Origin: Bubalus kerabau
Taxonomy: Eukaryota > Chordata > Mammalia > Artiodactyla > Bovidae
Assembly (NCBI RefSeq): GCF_029407905.1
Contig: NC_073630.1
Span: forward strand, 31,079,001-31,143,000
Length of the DNA stretch: 64,000 nt
Direction of reading: 5' to 3'
Shown: piece by piece, positions 1 through 12,849 of the stretch
Layout: each line of letters starts with the position of its first letter
Numbering within the stretch: position 1 is the stretch's first letter
The notes under the pieces: model-generated
Database searches by the model: none
What the model was told of the DNA's origin: nothing
Seen by the model: the letters and a program-made list of their open reading frames with translations, nothing else
Position numbers and translations under genes: made by a program

Positions 1-978
1 AATCAAAAAATGGGCCAAAGAACTAAATAGACATTTCTCCAAAGAAGACATACAGATGGCTAACAAACACATGAAAAGATGCTCAACATCACTCATTATC
101 AGAGAAATGCAAATCAAAACCACTATGAGGTACCATTTCATGCCAGTCAGAATGGCTGCGATCCAAAAGTCTACAAGCAATAAATGCTGGAGAGAGTGTG
201 GAGAAAAGGGAACCCTCTTACACTGTTGGTGGGAATGCAAACTAGTACAGCCACTATGGAGAACAGTGTGGAGATTCCTTAAAAAACTGGGAATAGAACT
301 GCCTTATGATCCAGCAATCCCACTGCTGGGCATACACACTGAGGAAACCAGAAGGGAAAGAGACACATGTACCCCAATGTTCATCGCAGCACTGTTTATA
401 ATAGCCAGGACATGGAAGCAACCTAGATGTCCATCAGCAGATGAATGGATAAGAAAGCTGTGGTACATATACACAATGGAGTATTACTCAGCCATTAAAA
501 AGAATGCATTTGAATCAGTTCTAATGAGGTGGATGAAACTGGAGCCTATTATACAGAGTGAAGTAAGCCAGAAAGAAAAACACCAATACAGTATACTAAC
601 GCATATATATGGAATTTAGAAAGATGGTAACAATAACCTTGTATACGAGACAGCAAAAGAGACACTGATGTATAGAACAGTCTTTTGGACTCCGTGGGAG
701 AGGGAGAGGGTGGGATGATTTGGGAGAATGGCATTGAAACATGTATAATATCATGTATGAAACGAGTCGCCAGTCCAGGTTCGATGCACGATACTGGATG
801 CTTGGGGCTGGTGCACTGGGATGACCCAGAGGGATGGTATGGGGAGGGAGGAGGGAGGAGGGTTCAGGATGGGGAACACATGTATACCTGTGGCGGATTC
901 ATTTTGATATATGGCAAAACCAATACAATATTGTAAAGTTAAAAAATAAAATTAAATTAAATTAAAAAAATAATAAAA
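1..978 (+). mobile_element. L1 LINE (bovine type), 3' end: ORF2 C-terminus, 3' UTR, A-rich tail
   Basis: The first 619 bases encode the C-terminal part of L1 ORF2 and are cut by the window edge. Typical blocks are visible, for example [29 protein letters not shown] and [11 protein letters not shown]. The frame is open from at least 56 to the stop at 617-619. A 3' UTR with a G-rich stretch (about 835-865) and the text CAAAACCAATACAATATTG (about 916-934) follows, then an A-rich AATTAAAT-type tail to about 978. The same 3' UTR text recurs at 55649-55851, which supports one L1 family. Domains further upstream cannot be judged. Confidence 0.9.
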
Positions 979-1730
979 AGAGAAATGGAAAACTTCATTT
1001 ATGGCATGGGTATTATAACCCAGGCTCTAGGTAAACATTTAAATAATTCCACCATCACAAGTCTGCCATAGACATGCCATGAGGATTTGTTGAAAGACAG
1101 AAAATAGGATGGAAGGCAGGCAGGTAGGCTGTTTGTTTCTGATGAAAGCAAAGATTTCCAAAAAATAATACTGTGCGTGAACTTTCTCTGAATTTAATTT
1201 TTCTAATGTTTATCCTAATCGTGGCAAATACATAAACTTGTGCAGCAGGTTTGGCCTTTTTTTCTGCACAAAGAGAACTGACTTCCAACTAGTTGGACAA
1301 GCAATACAGATTGTTTGCTTGCTGTCTGCAAACAATGCTAAATTAAAGGCAACCCTTTCCAACAGCCTCTCGGTGAAAGTGGATGTGAAGTAAAAGTGTG
1401 ATTAAAACAACAGGGAACCTGTTTTAGCTGAAACATATGATGTTGTCATTTCAAAGGTCAAAATATTTAAGTATTGGCACTTGCGTATAGCTCATCCTAA
1501 ATATGATTTGGGCTTATGAAAGAAAAGGGCACTTTTACCATTATGTTCCTACCTGATTTACATGTGTTTTTCTTCCCCCTCCCACCACTCCCCCCACCCC
1601 CCTCCACCATGCCTACTGAAGCTACTCCAAGCCCTAAGGCTGGTTTCCAAGTTGCCAATCTACGTGCACGTACCCAACCTCATTCCTCACAACAACCTCA
1701 AGTAAACCTCAGTCAGGCAGGGCTGAGTCT
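979..1730. other. Non-repetitive intronic sequence
   Basis: No coding, RNA or recent repeat signal was recognised. A C-rich, T-rich stretch lies near 1570-1605. Short open frames here have no family resemblance. Confidence 0.5.
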
Positions 1731-1739
1731 CCTTGCAGC

Positions 1740-2016
1740 CGCTACTGCTGCTGCTAAGTCGCTTCAGTCGTGTCTGACTCTGTGCGACCCCAGAGACGGC
1801 CGCCCACCAGGCTCCCCCGTCCCTGGGATTCTCCAGGCAAGAACACTGGAGTGGGTTGCCATTTCCTTCTCCAATGCATGAAAGTGGAAAGTGAAAGTGA
1901 AGTCACTCAGTCGTGTCTGACTCCTAGCGACCCCATGGACTGCAGCCTACCAGGCTCTTCCATCCATGGGATTTTCCATGCAAGAGTACTGGACTGGGGT
2001 GCCATTACCTTCTCCA
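1740..2016 (-). mobile_element. Bov-A2 SINE
   Basis: Reading on the plus strand shows GCTGCTGCTAAGTCGCTTCA, then the two tandem A units separated by the AATGCATGAAAGTG linker, each ending CCATT..CTTCTCC. This is the dimeric Bov-A2 structure in reverse orientation. CCTTGCAGC occurs on both sides (1731-1739 and 2017-2025) as a target-site duplication. Confidence 0.9.
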
Positions 2017-2189
2017 CCTTGCAGCTGCTGCTGCTTATCTAATTCTTCATTTTAATGTCACTGCAAGAAAGAGCAGGTGGGAATGAGTTCGGCTTGTCCA
2101 GCTCACAAAGACAAGGGAGGGCCACACTTTACCTGTTCTCCTCAACATGTGGGGCTGTAGTGGGTCGGGAGGTGCATGGGTTCCAGTCT

Positions 2190-2400
2190 TGGGAGATGGG
2201 CATGCTCAAGATTGAATCCCAAATCAGTCACTCACTCACTCTGGGGCAGAAGTGAGCCAATCATTTCTTTAAGACTCACTTTCCTCAACTATAAAGAAAC
2301 AGTTACAGTGCATTCCTGCCCAGACTATCAGGGGAATTTATGAAATAAGGTATGTAGAAGTTACCAGGTAACATCTGCTTCAAAAAACCAAATATTTACC
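2190..2400 (+). repeat. MIR-like ancient SINE remnant
   Basis: The order of motifs resembles MIR: AATCCCAAATCAGTCACTCAC, then a CTTTCCTCAACTATAAAG segment (the consensus has a cctcagtttcctcatctgtaaa-like block), then GAATTTATGAAATAAGGTATG. It is heavily diverged, so the assignment rests on pattern only. Confidence 0.45.
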
Positions 2401-4584
2401 CATGCATTGGAGAGAAGCCAAGATGGATTTCCAAGGACAATCAACCCTACACTGTCTACCTGCACCCTTTGGTCCACCAGGGCAGGTGGAAGGGAGGGGT
2501 GGTCCTCTCTAAGCAAGGTGACCAACTAGGCTTTTCTACCTTCCTAATTAATTATCAACAAATGAGCCGCTTTTCAATATACCTGGCCACTTCCCCGTCA
2601 GTGACACAGAGTCCCATTACTCCTAGGACAGCTTAGCAACACAGCCTGGCTCAGAGCACAGCTTCCAGGATGATACCTCAGCATTATCCATTCCCCTGGA
2701 GACCGAATTCTAGCCTGCTAGTGAGATTAGGAAATGCCTTGGGCCACGTGAATCTGGGCCTTGTGCTGGTGTGTTCTTTGATATCATATCACTGACTTTC
2801 TTCAAACATTGCTCTAGTCTTTGGTCTAGGACATTGCCTTATCCTTACCTTATTGCCAAAATCATCTAAGTTTTTTGAGAAATAATTAGATACCTGGTTG
2901 CCCTCCTCTTTTCAGATATTAACTCTCTTAAATTCTGTGTTTGTACTTTTGGCCTGGCTAACAGAAAGCCCCTGAACACTGCCTCTTAATCTCGGCCCTC
3001 TGTATACAGTCATGGCTGGCATATCGGAGAACATGGGGTTGGTTTTCTCTTCTACCACCTTAAAAGTAAATGCCCAGTTCTCCTTTTTGTCAATCTACCT
3101 ACAATAAAAGCTCTCAAGGTTCCTGCCTCTTAATAAAGTCTTTCTAAAGTCCCACTATAGTGATTTTCTTTTCTATGTTCTATAATTCCTATATTCCAGC
3201 ACTTGAATATTTGCTCTGCTATATGACACCTACCTATATTTTCATGGACATTTGCCTTCCTGAATGGATTGTAATTCAAATAGATAGAGATATTTACAGA
3301 GGATCTAACACTCAGAGTTCATTGCCTTCTTCTCTCTCTTCTTGCCCATCTCCTGCATGCCACGCACACTCTGATCTCTTAGTAATTACCAGCTGGTTTG
3401 ACCCAAGAACAGATGGATCAGCCTGGATGCACACAGCTGCTGAAGAGCAAGACCTCTACAAGTCTCTCCACTAGTAAAATATTAGGTGCATTGAGACAAC
3501 TATTGGTTCCCTGGAGTAAAAACTTAACCCTCTTTTCAAAAGACAATCATAATTAGAATTTTGGTACATACACAATTAAAACTGTAACAAACTAACTGTA
3601 CTAATTATGTATATGTATGTGTGCAATGTGTGTGTTTTACAAATTGGCCAGACTGTTTTGTAGGCAGGTAATTTTTCCCCGTAATATTATATGATGTACA
3701 TTTTCTACCAAGATATATTTCTCAGTAATGTAACTTTAATGGGTATATAAGTATCTATAAAATTTTTCTGGGTTTTTTTTTGAGGGGGGGTGGGCAGGTA
3801 GAGGACCCTTCTATCAGACTATTCTTGACTATAATTGATCTTAGTCAAGTACATACAAGAAGATCACTGATATCAATTTTTAATAATAATTACATATATA
3901 TACATATACTTATTTTGTAGAGTTATTTTCTTAGCCATAGAAGAACAGAATGCCTACCTCAATGTTTAAGGCTAACTTAATAGTCTGCACAAAACTTTTT
4001 GAGGCCTATGGTGTTGACAAATATCAGTCCAATTAAGGAAGTTCTTTCTTGTATTTTTGGTATAAAATTCTAGATTTAGTGCTTGATTCCAATTGGAAAG
4101 TCCAGTAAGGGAATTTTTTTTTAAGATTAATGTTCAGTAGAAATTCTGCCTTTGTATCGCTGTAAGACTACAACCCAGAATATGTGAACACAGAAGAGAT
4201 TACCAAAAATAAATAAATGAAACTCTTCAAGAGTGAATAAGCATATTCTATAAGTATTTTTAGCTTAAGTGAGCATTATATTGCTGTAAATTATTGGAAT
4301 AAGAGTCCCATCCAAAAGATATAACCATAATTATTACCAAAACTCCTATTTCATACAGTATACTTCCAGCGATCTGGACTTTCCTAAGAAAATGAATGAA
4401 GCCCACTCTGTCTCCCATCCCTACACTTTTAAAACACTGTCTTTGGAAATGGTTTCTGTGATTTTCCCAGTAAGTGCTGGGTTGCAGGCCAAAGTGGGAA
4501 ACAGAGTGCAGCCCAGTGGGCGGACTCAGCCTACCAGGCTGTGAACCCATCTCTGAGGATGCCCAGCATCTGAACCCATTTCTG
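2401..4584. other. Intronic sequence without recognised genes
   Basis: AT-rich, mostly single-copy text. A 104-codon open frame at 3160-3474 has no recognised relatives and no supporting signals. G- and T-homopolymer runs occur near 3771-3795. Nothing else could be supported. Confidence 0.5.
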
Positions 4585-4746
4585 TAGGAGTCTTTGCAAG
4601 TTACTCATGTTCTTTGTACCTGGGGTTCCTCAGCTACAAAACAGGCCCCGTCACAAAGTGCATTTTGTAAAGTGGAGGCTTAGTTGAGTCAGTGTTCATA
4701 AAGTCCCTGTTAGACCTGGGATAGGCTCTCAATAACTGTTAGTTAA
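4585..4746 (+). repeat. MIR-like SINE remnant
   Basis: A diverged MIR pattern is visible: GCAAGTTACTCATGTTC, then TTCCTCAGCTACAAAACAG, then CTCTCAATAACTGTTAGTT at the 3' end, in the consensus order and spacing. A Bov-tA begins immediately downstream. Confidence 0.55.
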
Positions 4747-4756
4747 CATTCTTGTT

Positions 4757-4969
4757 GGGCTTCCCAGATGGAACAGTGGTAAAGCATCTGCCTGCCAATG
4801 CAAGAGACAAGAGTTTGATCCCTGGGTCGGGAAGATCTCCTGGAGAAGGAAATGGCAACCCACTCCTCCAGTGTTCTTGCCTGGAAAATTCCATGGATAG
4901 AGGAGCCTGGTGGGCTACAATCCACGGAGCTGCAAAGAGGTGGACATGACTGAGCACACACACACACAT
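4757..4969 (+). mobile_element. Bov-tA SINE ending in a (CA)n run
   Basis: Starts GGGCTTCCCAGATGG, has the tRNA-derived B-box text GTTTGATCCCTGGGTCGGG, and continues through the BovB-derived half (GGAGCCTGGTGGGCTACAAT). The 3' tail is a CA microsatellite at 4955-4969. Confidence 0.9.
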
Positions 4970-5417
4970 AATACCCTTATTAAATGCCCAGAAGTCTTCA
5001 AATAAGCATTACTCACAAATTCTAGCAAACACAATTTAATCACTTTCCACAATTATAAATCCAATTGATAAGGATTAATTGTGTATGTTTGAGCACATGT
5101 ATAGGTGTGTTTTCAATTACCCATCCTTCTCTCCCCAGTTCTCTCTGGATTCTCCCTTAGAAAACCCCGAGTTTTCTTTTGTCCCTTAATAAAATTTGTC
5201 CTTTAATAAAATTTCAAATCTCGAGCTTTTAAAGGCATGCTTTGTGATACAAATCTGAAAAGACAAGTTCTCTGTATGTATGAAGAGACGCCTTCTCAGC
5301 ATTCTGTGAAAAAGTATTTTCACTGCTAAGCATAGCTGAGTGCTGCCATTATAAATCAGGGTTATCCAGGACAGCACAAATACTTGAACTCTGGATGTTA
5401 CCTCTTATAGCAGAATA
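4970..5417. other. Intronic spacer without recognised features
   Basis: AT-rich text between a SINE and a Tigger element. No gene, RNA or repeat recognised. Confidence 0.45.
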
Positions 5418-5644
5418 CAGTTGATCCTCATTATTGCAAGTTCACCTACTCATTAGAATTTATTTCTCACCCCCGACACAGTGCTTCCATGGTCATTCAG
5501 GGTAATTCAGAGAGGTGAGTAATCTGAGTTGCCCAATGCCTGAGCTTCAGGCTTAGGTCAAACAAGGTCATGCTCTGCCTTCTTATTTCAACTCTCATAT
5601 TGTAAATAAGTGTCCATTTTTCAGTCTACTTAGTGTCACATGTT

Positions 5645-5897
5645 GGAGAAGGCAATGGCACCCCACTCCAGTACTCTTGCCTAGAAAATCCCATGGACGG
5701 AGGAGCCTGGTGGGCTGCAGTCCATGGGGTCACTAAGAGTGACTTCATTTTCACTTTTCCCTTTCATGCATTGGAGAAGGAAATGGCAACCCACTCCAGT
5801 GTTCTTGCCTGGAGAATCCCAGGGACGGGGGAGCCTGGTGGCTTCCGTCTATGGGGTCACACAGAGTCGGACACAACTGAAGCGACTTAGCAGCAGC
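5645..5897 (+). mobile_element. Bov-A2 SINE inside the Tigger element
   Basis: Two tandem A units are joined by a TTTTCACTTTTCCCTTTCAT linker and end in GCGACTTAGCAGCAGC. A perfect 13-base target-site duplication, AGTGTCACATGTT, lies at 5632-5644 and 5898-5910 and rejoins the Tigger text. Confidence 0.95.
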
Positions 5898-6144
5898 AGT
5901 GTCACATGTTCTACATTTTTGTGCTTTTTTGTTGGTGATTTCCCTGTTAAAAATGGCCCCCAGGGCTGAAATGCCATCTAACTAATGTTCCTAAATACAA
6001 GGCTGTGCTGTTTTACAGAGAAATTCATGTGTTCGATAACATTCTTTCAGGCATGAGTTATGGTGCTGTTGGCTGTGAGTTCAGTGTTCATGAATCAACT
6101 ATACATAAATAAGGTGTAAAATAAGGTGTCTTTAAACAGAAACA

Positions 6145-6271
6145 CTGGAGTAGGAAATGGCAACCCACTCCAATATTCTTGCTTGGAAAATTCCATGGAC
6201 AGAGAGGAGCCTGGTGGGCTATAGTCCATGGGGTCACAAAGAGTCAGACATGACTGAACAAATGAGCATGC
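6145..6271 (+). mobile_element. Bov-A-type SINE fragment inside the Tigger element
   Basis: A single A-type unit (GGAAATGGCAACCCACTCC to GACATGACTGAACAAATGAG). The perfect 11-base duplication AAACAGAAACA at 6134-6144 and 6272-6282 marks the insertion. Confidence 0.9.
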
Positions 6272-6600
6272 AAACAGAAACATATAAAACAAAGTTATGT
6301 GTTGACTGGTTGACAAAAATATGGCCAGAAGCTTGCAGGAACCTAACTGTATTTCTTCTAGGAACAGAATTTGCCAATTTAGTGTTTCTAGTGATGTTAT
6401 AGAACATATCTAGTCAAGTAATGAGAATCAACTGTACCACCTATAAGGAAAGTGGACAGAGGGAGACAGTACTAATCCATACAAGAACTTTGTGGAGTAT
6501 AATCCGGACTTCATATCGGTTGGTTAGTGATTACCTTCTCTTTTGTAACTAAGGACTCTGTAAGTCCATAAGTCTCTATAAGTCTTGTTACAGTGAGACA

Positions 6601-6807
6601 GGGGTTTCGTTGGTGGCTCAGAAGATGAAGAATCTGCCCACAGTGAAAGAGGACCAGGGTTTGATCCCTGGGTTGGGAAGATCCCCTGGAGAAGGGAATG
6701 GCAACTCACTCCAGTGTTCTTGCCTGGAAAATTCCATGGACAGACAACCTGGTAGGCTACAGTCCATGGGGTGGCAAAGAGTTGGACACAACTGAGCGAC
6801 TAACACG
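6601..6807 (+). mobile_element. Bov-tA SINE
   Basis: tRNA-derived half (TTGGTGGCTCAGAAGATGAA, GGTTTGATCCCTGGGTTGGG) followed by the BovB-type tail ending ACTGAGCGACTAACAC. GTGAGACA flanks it at 6593-6600 and 6808-6815. Confidence 0.9.
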
Positions 6808-6815
6808 GTGAGACA

Positions 6816-7415
6816 ATGAACCTATGTTGCCTGGAATATGGGGAGTTTTCATCTGAACTTTATGTTACCTAGTGCAGAGGAGGTACACGAAAACTAACAT
6901 TCACGGATCTCCCAAACCTGCTTTTCTTGAGATCCTAAGTACAAGAGGAAAAACAGCATTCAGAGCCATTCTGACTTTTCGTATGTTCATGTGATACCTT
7001 CCTGTACCTTCCTGTATCAGCCCTGTGCTGAGTCATCTGCAGGTCTGTGTAAGAAAGTAGAAAAAGCCCAACCTGCATAACCATAGTAGTGTGCTATTTC
7101 ATCCACTGACCTCATCCGCTTATCACTGTATTCAAATAGCACCTCTGACCTGCTTCCCCGCCTCAACAACACATATTGCTGGGTGTGACTTAGTCAAGCC
7201 TGAGAATGAACACCAACAGAGAAAGGTGAACTCGCGCCTGACAAGGCTCAGGAGCAGGCCATCACAGAAGCAGGTAGATACAGTAAGGACGGTAAAAACC
7301 CAGATAGAACCTGAAACACTGATACCATTATTAAGCCACTGAATGACTACAAAGTTTTCCAATTGGAGCCACTCTTATATGAAACAACTAAAAGTTTTAT
7401 GTTTTAAGCCACAGT
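6816..7415. other. Intronic spacer
   Basis: No supported feature. Short open frames near 7091-7362 are on both strands at once and match nothing recognised. Confidence 0.45.
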
Positions 7416-7426
7416 TAATTATAATG

Positions 7427-7707
7427 CTGCTGCTGCTGCTGCTAAGTCGCTTCAGTCGTGTCTGGCTCTGTGCGACCCCATAGACAGCAGCCCACCAGGC
7501 TCCCCTGTCCCTGGGATTCTCCAGGCAAGAACACTGGAGTGGGTTGCCATTTCCTTCTCCAATGCATCAAAGTGAAAAGTGAAAGTGAAGTTGCTCAGTC
7601 ATGTCCGACTCTTAGCGACCCCATGGACTGCATGCAGCCCACCAGGCTCCTCCATCCATGGGATTTTCCAGGCAAGAGTACTGGAGTGGGGTGCCATTGC
7701 CTTCTCC
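7427..7707 (-). mobile_element. Bov-A2 SINE
   Basis: Same dimeric structure as the copy at 1740, starting with a (GCT)n stretch. The perfect 11-base target duplication TAATTATAATG is at 7416-7426 and 7708-7718. Confidence 0.95.
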
Positions 7708-7718
7708 TAATTATAATG

Positions 7719-8861
7719 TTACTTGCAATTAAAAGCATCTTAACACTATTCCTTGATTGGTGGTTTGTTCTACACAGCAAACTGATGTTATTACCCAAAG
7801 AAGACATAATCCATGAAGAAAATAATCTGAAATATACTGCATATTTATTCTACTGGCCTATTAACCAGTGTAGTCTTTGCTCTTTTGAAAACAGTGACAC
7901 ATGTCTCCTCAAGCTTTTCCAATGTCAGCTAGAACAAACACTACATTAAAGAAACACAATTATCCCACTTAACAATTTGGTGAAGAAGTATTTAAGAATA
8001 GGGAAAAATGTTCCAACCTTTATCAAGAAAAAAAAGTCAGGTTACAGAAAAATAGGGTATGAACTCTATGAAAATATTCTTGCTAAAAATAAAGATGGAT
8101 AAATGGAAAGAAAGATGTTTAAAAAGATTTACACCAAAATGTTTATCTAAAGGTAACTTTTACTCTATTTTTTCTTATGTTACCTAAATTTCTGACAATG
8201 TATAATTTCAAGTTACTTGCACCAGGCCTACCCACTGAATGAAGAAACTATAACTACAAAAGAAACTGAAGAAAAAAAAAAAGAAGCAGCTACAACTTAA
8301 TAGGAGTTTATTCCCTTACAAAGTGTTTGTGACAATACATATCTCTATCAAGATGCATCCTAATACTTCTCTACATAAGATCTTAAGAAAAAAGTAAAGA
8401 TTTTATGTATATCTCCTAATTCTAGGCCTCCATACGCATATAATTTGATGAAAACCAACACATACAAACTTCAGGAACTAGCGTGGAAATATTAAATCTT
8501 TAAACTCAGCTGAACTCATGAGAAAACAAGAGTATTATTTTCAGGTGAAAAAAAAGCAATTTAAGCCAACTACTGAAGACAATTGGCATGCTATTGATGG
8601 TCTGACCCAAGATCAATGAAAACACAGCTTATAGCAATACTTGGGTAAACTACTATATTCCAAATATTCTACACTTTGCATATCAACAAGGCATTTGGAG
8701 CTGTTATATTGTAACCTAGGAAAATAGTTTAAATCTATTAGAGCACATCTAGACAAGACAGACTATAAACATAAAAGAGACTATGTATTCTACTCACTAA
8801 GAAAAGTTTTATTCCGAAAGGAGTATACAACTGCACCACTTTTCGTTAGAATCTACGTTCC
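7719..8861. other. AT-rich intronic sequence
   Basis: No gene or recognised repeat. Several A-runs. Nothing supportable. Confidence 0.45.
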
Positions 8862-9200
8862 AGTGAGTCCCTTGGACAGCAAGGAGATCAAACCAGTCAA
8901 TCATAAAGGAAATCGACCCTGAATATTCACTGGAAGAACTGAGGCTGAGGCTGAAGCTCTAATACTTTGGCTACTTGATGCAAACAGCTGACTCATTGGA
9001 GAAGACTCTGATGCTGAGTAAGATTGAGGGCAGGAGGAGAAGGGGATGACAGAGGATGAGATGGCTGGATAACATCACCGACTCAATGGACATGAGTGTG
9101 AGCAAACTCCGGGAGACAGTGAAGGACAGGGAAGCCTGGTGTGCTGCAGTCCATGGGGTTGCAAAGACTAAGACACAACTGAGCAACTGAACAAGAACAA
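8862..9200 (+). mobile_element. BovB LINE 3' end (old, 5'-truncated)
   Basis: Matches the BovB C-terminal and 3' region seen many times here: CCCTTGGACAGCAAGGAGAT, CTTTGGCTACTTGATGCAAA, GGGGATGACAGAGGATGAGA, ending ACACAACTGAGCAACTGAAC. It is more diverged than most copies and its frame is broken. Confidence 0.9.
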
Positions 9201-11289
9201 CATTTCAATGTGCAAAGGTAGGATGAGCATAATTCACCAGCTTGAGTCCCTATACCCTGTCCCTTCAGCACTGCTGGGGAAAAAAGAGGCTCTGGATACC
9301 AAATGTTTTGTGGGGAAGAAACAGTCTCCCCAAAACTCAGCTTTTTGTTCCTTAGCCAAGAGATAATTCACAAAAACACAGTAGAGTCTTTCTTCTTTTT
9401 TTTCGTCCAGCTTATTCTGTGCAGATTTCCATTGTGAGTGTGTTAGTCTCTCTATGTAATAATGCAAATTTAAAAAAGCAGCTCTCTGGTTTGCCTGAAC
9501 TATCCACATAAATACCACCAATCCAAGCCTACATAGCAGCTGCAGGATGTTGACCATTTCTTATCTGCTAACGAGGGATAAGCATCAACATTGGCTCAAT
9601 TAAAAAAGAATCCAATAATTAATAAAGATTTCTTTGTAAAAGTACCACAATATTCATATCATATGGCATTCAAATGAAAGCCTATTTTCAAGATAAAGTA
9701 TAAATAGATATCAAGTGTTTAAAATATGTGAAAATTTTGTTTGAACATTTAAAAATTTATCCAAGTTTATAATGTGAAAATTTCTGTTTAAATGTTTTAC
9801 AAAGTCAAGGACAATCATATAGCCCTCACCCTCTACCAGTTGGAACTATAACTACATACTCAGAGACTGTGCCAATCAGAACACTGTATACCTGATAGGC
9901 TGTAATTTTGGTATTAGACTCATAAACATGTTGCTCTAGAATATGAAATGATGAACAATTTCTTATGCTTTATTTTAGAGTAGTTGTCAAATTAAAAAAA
10001 GATTTTTTTTCTATGATAGGAAAAAAGTTGCCTTAAAAAATTACCTGAAAAGGAATGAAGGTACTTTTTCTTCTAATGTTACAGAAGTCATAAATGTTTA
10101 GCAAATTAAATTTTAAAATTTACTTCAAGAAATATTATTTTTTGAGGAAAATTAACACTCTTTTAGAAAAATCAAGTCTAATATACCTAACACATATTAA
10201 GTATGCAGTATTTTCCTTATAGTGATTATTTTCTTTTTTGGTCCTTTGGAATATTTCTAACCATATTTTTTGTTTTCTTGTTTCCAAAAAGAACACTTTA
10301 GTTGTCTGCAGTTTAAGTGCAGAACTTTTTCTAAATTTATAAAAGGTAAAACCAAAATCTCATCATTAATTCAATTACAGAAATTTTGTTACAAACTATA
10401 TCCCATAGGGTTTGGAGCCATTCTCCTCCACCCTCTTCTCCCTGCTCCAGTAACCTTTTGTATGCTGACTGAGACCATACAAAGACTCTTATGGAAAAAG
10501 GAACACCAAGTCTTCCTAGACACAGCGAACTAAAAACAAAACATTACTTCTCATGTGCTCACATGGAAATCCCTGTCTCTCTCGTCTACGAGGAAATACA
10601 GAAGAAGCAAGTGTTCAAAGCAATGCCCCAAAGTGATTAGATCTCTGCAAGGCAATCCTGTGAAAAAATCTCTCAGCACTTAGTTCCCAACCAGATCCCT
10701 GGTTCTTCCTACCGGACCAGACACACCAGATTCTCTGGCTCCACACAGGCTGGTCTCTGGACTAGACTGGTCCTTTATACCCCTTATAACCTTCACTGCA
10801 GATAGTAACCAAATCCTTCCAGCGCCTCTAAATCAGACTCTGTCTCCCAGGCAATGGGCAGTGCTGGAGTATTTGTTAATGATATATCCAATGTACGTGT
10901 GCGCAGTCTATTTCCAGATGTCACAAGGTCCCTGAGCCAATTATCCTATTGTTTTTTGCTCTCCAGAGGCAGGTTTATGTTTAATCTTTTATTGCTGTTA
11001 GATTAGATGACTCTTGTCCCTGGGGGTCCTTTGCCCTATTAGATACATTCCTGAAACCCAGATGTAAAAGTTGTCATGTTCAAGTCAAACAAGTGTCTGT
11101 TATAACCTTCCCTTAAAGAGGCAGGACACTTTCCTACTAAAAAAAAAAATCAAACTGTATAATTTGGAATTGGAGAGAGAAATTTATTGTGACCTCAATC
11201 AACAGTATGTCTTACCTTTACTTTAATCTGATAAAGTATACATCTGAAATAAGAATGTGCATTTCTGTCCTCACAAAATGCTTTATGTT
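9201..11289. other. Intronic sequence without recognised features
   Basis: AT-rich, including A/T runs near 9990-10140. Open frames at 9234-9557 (minus) and 10270-10533 (plus) show no family resemblance, no GC or codon shift and no splice context. They are treated as chance frames. Confidence 0.45.
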
Positions 11290-11815
11290 TGAAGGAAAGT
11301 TATGACCAACCTAGATAGCATATTAAAAAGCAGAGACATTACTTTGCCAACAAAGATCCGCCTAGTCAAGGCTATGGTTTTTCCAGTGGTCATGTATGGA
11401 TGTGACAGTTGGATGGTGAAGAAAGCTAAGTGCCGAAGAAGTGATGCTTCTAAACTACGGTGTTGGAGAAGGCTCTTGAGAGTCCCTTGGACTGCAAGGA
11501 GATCCAACCAGTCCATCCTAAAGGAGATCAGTTCTGGGTGTTCACTGGAACGACTGATGCTAAAGCTGAAACTCCAGTACTTTGGCCACCTGATGGGAAG
11601 AACTGACTCATTTGAAAAGACCCTGATGCTGGGAAAGATTGAGGGCAGGAGAAGGGGACAAGAGAGGATGAGATGGCTGGAGGGCATCACTGACTCGATG
11701 TACATGAGTTTGGGTGAACTCCAGGAGTTGGTGATGGACAGGGAGGCCTGGCGTGCTGTAATTCATGGGGTCGCAAAGAGTTGGACACGACTGAGTGACT
11801 AAACTGAACTGAACA
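11290..11815 (+). mobile_element. BovB LINE 3' end, long open frame
   Basis: Encodes the BovB C-terminal part after the reverse transcriptase fingers and palm ([20 protein letters not shown] through [11 protein letters not shown]). One frame stays open from 11302 to 11802, ending with the tail TGAGTGACTAAACTGAACTG. The 5' part, including the YADD catalytic motif, is missing. Confidence 0.92.
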
Positions 11816-12849
11816 TTAAAAGCACCAAGGAGTTTTGTCTAGACCACAAAATTTAACTTCCAATTTAACAAAAGGCCTATGTAAACATTTTATCACTATA
11901 TTCATATTTATTACTAATGTGAATATAGAGACAGATAATCATAAAACAATTTGCATGATTCCTGGAAACCCTAGAGAAACCAGACTGCATGAATATACAT
12001 CACATAAAAGTTCAGATTAAAGTTCTTATACAATATTATTTGCTAGGATCACAACAGAGATTGCAATTTTTCTCTGTATACATTTTCTCAGTGTTCTCAT
12101 TCTTAACCTAGTGCATAAGAGGCCAACATCTCAAGTGCTTTCTAAAGTTTATTGAATAAATGTTGAGTTCCTCACACTTAGGATTTTCAATTTTAAGGCT
12201 AATATGAACTGTGATTCTCCAAACTAAATGGCAAAAACACACTGGGTACAGTGTGGACACAGTCGTTTCCTAGACAGCTGACCACATTTGTATTGATTAA
12301 ATGAGACACTGTGGCCTTTTCTGTCTTATGACCACAGACGGTACTGTTTTCCAGCCACTTTTCTTACAAAAACATACAAGTCACAAGGAGGATTTTATAG
12401 ATCAATGCAAAACAATTGTCACTACAGGAAAAATAGCCTGCATTACAAAGTGTGATAGACATTAGATGCTATATTTTGAGTAAAAATCTAACACAGGCTT
12501 ATAATACTTTTATGTTTTTTCATATTGAAATTGCATGTTACCTTCCAAATCTCACATCTAAGAAAAAACAAAAAGATGTGCAATTTCTTTTTAACAGTGT
12601 TTAATTTTTTCCTTAGTAAAAACCAATCTGTAGATAGTTTCCTTAGCCAGACAGTATTTACTTCTAAAAATCCCCACACTATCTTATAGACCTCAAACAC
12701 AGCATACAAAATACAAAAACAATAAAATCTTTATAACCATTACCACGGGTGGAAAGAAGGTCAGAAAAATATACAAAGCAGTGAAAGGCTGGGTGTGAAG
12801 GATGCCAAAGGGGAGCGGGGGAGGGTTTCGTGAGGTTCTAGGCAAATCC
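11816..12849. other. AT-rich intronic sequence
   Basis: No gene, RNA or recent repeat recognised. Confidence 0.4.

Larger units (their letters stand above)
5418..6434. mobile_element. Tigger-type (pogo/TcMar) DNA transposon remnant with two nested SINEs
   Basis: The left end CAGTTGATCCTCATTATTGC (from 5418) is nearly complementary to the right end CAAGTAATGAGAATCAACTG (6415-6434), and TA dinucleotides flank both (5416-5417, 6435-6436). This is the TA target typical of Tc1/mariner-like elements. Internal text resembles the start of a Tigger transposase gene near 5955-6000 and a helix-turn-helix region near 6050-6110 (CAGGCATGAGTTATGGTGCT). It is not intact. SINEs at 5645-5897 and 6145-6271 interrupt it, which shows it is older than both. 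Confidence 0.75.

Noticed and set aside
56..619. 187-codon frame as a host gene
   Set aside because: It is the L1 ORF2 C-terminus, recognisable by its conserved text and by the adjacent L1 3' UTR.
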